From: Reyranella sp.
Lineage (GTDB): Bacteria > Pseudomonadota > Alphaproteobacteria > Reyranellales > Reyranellaceae
Reading direction: 5' to 3'
DNA: 6,876 bases
Assembly: GCA_030679805.1 (NCBI GenBank)
Contig: JAUXST010000535.1
Location: 1-6,876, forward strand
Position 1 is the first letter of the stretch; each line of letters opens with the position of its first letter. Positions 4,730-6,876 of this stretch are shown one piece after another. Below the pieces are notes generated by a model. The model saw nothing but the letters and a program-made list of their open reading frames with translations, was not told the origin of the DNA and did not search any database. The position numbers were made by a program, and so were the translations under genes.

Positions 4730-6565
4730 TCAGATGTTTACCGCCGTCGGGCCGGTCTTGTCCCAGTCGATCCAGCCCTTGAGCGGCAGGAAACTGCCGT
4801 CGTCGACGCCGATCTCGCGGGCGACGAGGGCGTTCAGCTTGGCGTTCATCGCCGCGATCAGGTCGCGATGGCGCTCGAAGTCGTGGGCCAGGTTCACCAT
4901 CTCGTCGGGGTCATTCTGGAGATCGTAGAGTTCGAGATCGTTTTTCGCGCGCAGCTCTTCCAGTGTGGCCGGCGTGTTGAAGCCGCGGAACGAGAAATAG
5001 CGGCTGAATTTGTAGCGTTCGTCCATGATGCTGCGGAGGCAGACGCGCAGCGACCAGTCGATGGGGAATGACTCGATCGTCCGGAACAAGGCCGAACGCG
5101 CGATCGATTTGTCGAGCAGCGTCTCGTAGAGTTCCTGGGTGAACTTCGGATCGTGGAGCATGAGCTGGCTGTAGCAGAACAGCACGCCGCCGCGGCGGCG
5201 GGTGAACTCGGGATTGGCAGGCTGGCGCAGCAGGGCTGAGAAGTCCTGGCCCTTCATGCGCGCCATCGTGTCGGCCACCCGCGTCGTAGGCTTGCCGGTG
5301 AGGGCTACGATGCTCGGCACGAGATCGAGGTGCGAGGTCGTCTCCAGGCAGCGCTGGCCGCCCTTGATCCCGGGATGCACGACCAGCATCGGCACATGGT
5401 TCTGCTGGCGATAGGCCGTCGTGCCCTTGCCCGAGAGGCCGCCGTGGCTGCCCAGCAGCTCGCCGTGATCGGAGGTGAAGATCACGATGGTCTTGTCGGC
5501 GAGGGCCAGCCGGTCGAGCTGCTCCAAAAGCTGCACGATCTGCTGGTCGACGTCGCGGATGGCATTGAAATAGTAGTCCTGGCGCATCCGCACGCGGCTC
5601 TCCTCCTGCGGGATCAGGCCCGTCAGGATGCCGTTGGCGGCATGGTAGAGGCGATGCGCCGGCACGCGGTCGGGCGTGTCGAGCGGCTGCCGCCATGATC
5701 GCTGCAGCGGGATCTCGTTCCATTGCTGCTTGTAGAGCGTGTCGTCGGGCGGATAGGCGATTTTAAGCTTGGCCTCGATCGCCTGCCGCGGCGGCTGGCC
5801 GGGCGTGTCGGTGTTCACCCACATGACGTCGTGCGGATTGACCAGGTTGACAGCGAGGTACCAGGGCTGACGATTGTCGGTCATCGGCCGGCCCTTGGCC
5901 TTCAGCCACTGGATCGCCTGGGCCGTCACGATCTGGTCATACTGGTAGCCGCCCTGGGCACCTTCGATGAAGTCGCCGGTTCCGGTGTAGTCGTAGAAGC
6001 CGTAGTCGCGGTCCATCATGGTCTCGAACAGCGCCCTGATGTCGTCGGCCCGGTTCTCCATCGCCATGGCGCCGTTCAGGTGCCACTTGCCCTTGTAGGC
6101 GGTGTAGTAGCCGAGCTTGCGCAGGATCTTGCCGATGGTCGGCAGCTTGGGATCGAGGCTCTTCATGTAGGGGACGCCGGCATTGTCGAAGATGCCGTTC
6201 AGCGGCGTGTGCAGGCCCGTATAGATCACCGCGCGCGAGGCCGAGCACATGTCGGCGGCGATCTGGTGGTTCTCGAAATAGGTGCCGGTGCGGCGCAACC
6301 GCTCGTGGCCCGGCAATGGCACGGGCCAGCCCGGGCCCATGTACTGCTCCTGGTCGGTCAGGATGAAGAGGATGTTGTAGCCGCCGTCGCTGGAACCCGG
6401 CGCCTCCGCCGAGGGAAACGCCGATTCGCTGCCGCCGGTGATCGCCGGCTGGGGCGGAGCCTGGGTTTGCGTCTGGGCCAGCACATCGCCCGCCACGGCG
6501 GCGCCGGCCAGGGCGGCAGCGCCAGCGCGGAGAAACTCTCTTCTCGGGTGTTTACGCTTGGTCAT
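4730..6565 (-). CDS. Tat-exported sulfatase (alkaline phosphatase superfamily)
   Basis: This 611-residue protein starts with a twin-arginine signal (RREFLRAG at 8-15, then an Ala-rich core and AQ at 30-31), so it is exported folded to the periplasm. A low-complexity linker (QTQTQAPPQP) follows. The sulfatase catalytic domain begins at about 63: ILFILTDQEQ with metal ligand Asp71; CSASR at 107-111, where Cys107 would become formylglycine; GKWHL with Lys160 and His162; NPHDV with His245; TSDHGELLGSHG with Asp366 and His367; SGKG with Lys380. The C-terminal subdomain has the usual ELYDLQNDPDEMVNLA (545-560). It should hydrolyse a sulfate ester or sulfamate; the substrate is unknown. The motif has Ala where the common CxPxR has Pro, although CxAxR is also described. 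No formylglycine-generating enzyme is in the window, so maturation would depend on one elsewhere. ATG 6565 fits the Tat signal; its ribosome site is weak (GAGA). The Sel1 gene follows, probably in one operon. Confidence 0.93.
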   Translation of the reverse strand: MTKRKHPRREFLRAGAAALAGAAVAGDVLAQTQTQAPPQPAITGGSESAFPSAEAPGSSDGGYNILFILTDQEQYMGPGWPVPLPGHERLRRTGTYFENHQIAADMCSASRAVIYTGLHTPLNGIFDNAGVPYMKSLDPKLPTIGKILRKLGYYTAYKGKWHLNGAMAMENRADDIRALFETMMDRDYGFYDYTGTGDFIEGAQGGYQYDQIVTAQAIQWLKAKGRPMTDNRQPWYLAVNLVNPHDVMWVNTDTPGQPPRQAIEAKLKIAYPPDDTLYKQQWNEIPLQRSWRQPLDTPDRVPAHRLYHAANGILTGLIPQEESRVRMRQDYYFNAIRDVDQQIVQLLEQLDRLALADKTIVIFTSDHGELLGSHGGLSGKGTTAYRQQNHVPMLVVHPGIKGGQRCLETTSHLDLVPSIVALTGKPTTRVADTMARMKGQDFSALLRQPANPEFTRRRGGVLFCYSQLMLHDPKFTQELYETLLDKSIARSALFRTIESFPIDWSLRVCLRSIMDERYKFSRYFSFRGFNTPATLEELRAKNDLELYDLQNDPDEMVNLAHDFERHRDLIAAMNAKLNALVAREIGVDDGSFLPLKGWIDWDKTGPTAVNI

Positions 6566-6582
6566 CTCTGATTCTCATGGAA

Positions 6583-6599
6583 TTGCCGCAATCCGGCAA
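6583..6599. repeat. Inverted repeat, operator-like
   Basis: TTGCCG and CGGCAA form perfect 6 bp arms around a 5 bp spacer (CAATC). It begins 18 bp upstream of the sulfatase start and overlaps its candidate -35 box, where a dimeric repressor would block transcription. No regulator gene is visible nearby, so function is inferred only from symmetry and position. Confidence 0.4.
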
Positions 6600-6620
6600 C
6601 GATGTCGTGACTGCTGCCAT

Positions 6621-6636
6621 CTGGCCGGCCGGCCAG
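6621..6636. repeat. Perfect 16 bp palindrome before selO
   Basis: CTGGCCGGCCGGCCAG is fully self-complementary with no spacer. It lies 20 bp before the selO ATG, next to the AGGAG at 6635-6639. It could be a protein-binding site or form a cruciform or RNA stem; with no loop a short hairpin would lose its central pairs. Chance occurrence is possible in DNA this rich in G and C. Confidence 0.45.
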
Positions 6637-6655
6637 GAGCGTGGGATAATTCGTC

Positions 6656-6876
6656 ATGGCCAACGATTCTGGACTCTTCATTTCGGGCGACACGGCGTTT
6701 CCGTTCGACAACAGCTACGCCCGCCTGCCCGAGCGCTTCTATGCTCGTCTGCCGCCGACGCCGGTCGCTGCACCGCGGCTGCTCAAGCTCAATTATGCGC
6801 TGGCGCGCCAGCTCGGCCTCGACCCCGACGTGCTGAACTCGCCCGAGGGCGTGGCGATCCTGGCCGGCAACCGCCT
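6656..6876 (+). CDS. selO: Protein adenylyltransferase SelO, N-terminal part (partial)
   Basis: The first 73 residues match the start of the SelO/YdiU (UPF0061) family: FDNSYARLPERFYARLPPTP (17-36), then APRLLKLNYALARQLGLDPD and SPEGVAILAGNR (62-73), where the window ends. SelO is a kinase-fold pseudokinase that moves AMP from ATP onto Ser, Thr or Tyr of target proteins and is linked to oxidative-stress and redox control in bacteria and mitochondria. The ATP site and catalytic Asp are beyond the window, so activity cannot be judged here. No signal peptide, so cytoplasmic. ATG 6656 gives the usual distance to the conserved FDNSY motif. The gene is divergent from the sulfatase and has the 16 bp palindrome just upstream. 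Recognition is firm because this N-terminus is highly conserved. Confidence 0.92.
   Translation, partial: MANDSGLFISGDTAFPFDNSYARLPERFYARLPPTPVAAPRLLKLNYALARQLGLDPDVLNSPEGVAILAGNR

Larger units (their letters stand above)
6566..6655. promoter_or_regulatory. Divergent intergenic region between sulfatase and selO
   Basis: The 90 bp between the two outward start codons must hold both promoters. On the plus strand GATAAT at 6645-6650 matches five of six bases of a sigma-70 -10 box, but has no good -35 and lies only 5 nt before the selO ATG. On the minus strand a TTGCCG, 17 nt, GAGAAT arrangement (four of six matches in each box) points to the sulfatase and overlaps the inverted repeat at 6583-6599. 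If either is real, the transcript would be leaderless or nearly so. An AGGAG at 6635-6639 is 16 nt from the selO ATG, rather far for a Shine-Dalgarno. These assignments are weak; the region as a regulatory interval is secure. Confidence 0.5.

Noticed and set aside
5723..6571. A 282-codon plus-strand frame antisense to the sulfatase
   Set aside because: Val/Arg/Gly/His-rich shadow of the sulfatase's codon pattern, with no domain or ribosome site.
1..6876. Defence island, mobile element or biosynthetic cluster
   Set aside because: No transposase, integrase, nuclease, toxin-antitoxin pair, phage gene, CRISPR repeat or assembly-line enzyme was seen, and composition looks even along the window.

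Overview
The window is compact, GC-rich bacterial chromosome with ordinary gene density. The codon bias towards G or C in third positions and the protein types suggest an alphaproteobacterium of the Reyranella, Rhodospirillales or Bradyrhizobiaceae kind. These types are a Tat-exported sulfatase, a Sel1 protein, an Asp/Glu racemase-family enzyme and a creatininase-family protein. This placement is inference; no rRNA or marker gene is present to confirm it. I see no tRNA, rRNA, CRISPR array, insertion sequence or phage gene.

Layout, left to right. The 3' end of an FAD-dependent oxidoreductase (1-195, +) overlaps by 8 bp the start of an Asp/Glu/hydantoin racemase-family gene (188-868, +), so the two form a coupled pair. 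Its tail overlaps by 31 bp a convergent membrane transporter resembling the bile acid:sodium symporter (BASS) fold (838-1779, -). Across a gap of at most 32 bp a secreted M61-like zinc metallopeptidase runs the other way (1812-3284, +). It ends in a CTAG shared with the stop of a convergent, N-terminally truncated SnoaL-like remnant (3281-3493, -). Next is a divergent creatininase-family gene (3508-4185, +). A two-gene minus-strand unit follows: a Tat-signal sulfatase (4730-6565) and, 22 bp downstream, a small secreted Sel1-repeat protein (4198-4707). A 90 bp divergent intergenic region with two perfect inverted repeats separates the sulfatase from selO (from 6656, +, cut by the window end).

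The genes look like a string of short independent units rather than one pathway. Two pairs probably act or are expressed together: oxidoreductase with racemase-like enzyme, and sulfatase with Sel1 protein. Three products carry export signals (metallopeptidase, Sel1 protein, sulfatase) and one is a membrane protein, so half of the window serves the cell envelope or periplasm.

I did not find a convincing undescribed system. The most useful leads are the creatininase-family protein that has lost canonical metal ligands, the SnoaL remnant, the sulfatase with alanine in place of proline in its formylglycine motif, the palindromes before selO, and the confinement of all five CTAG tetramers to gene edges.
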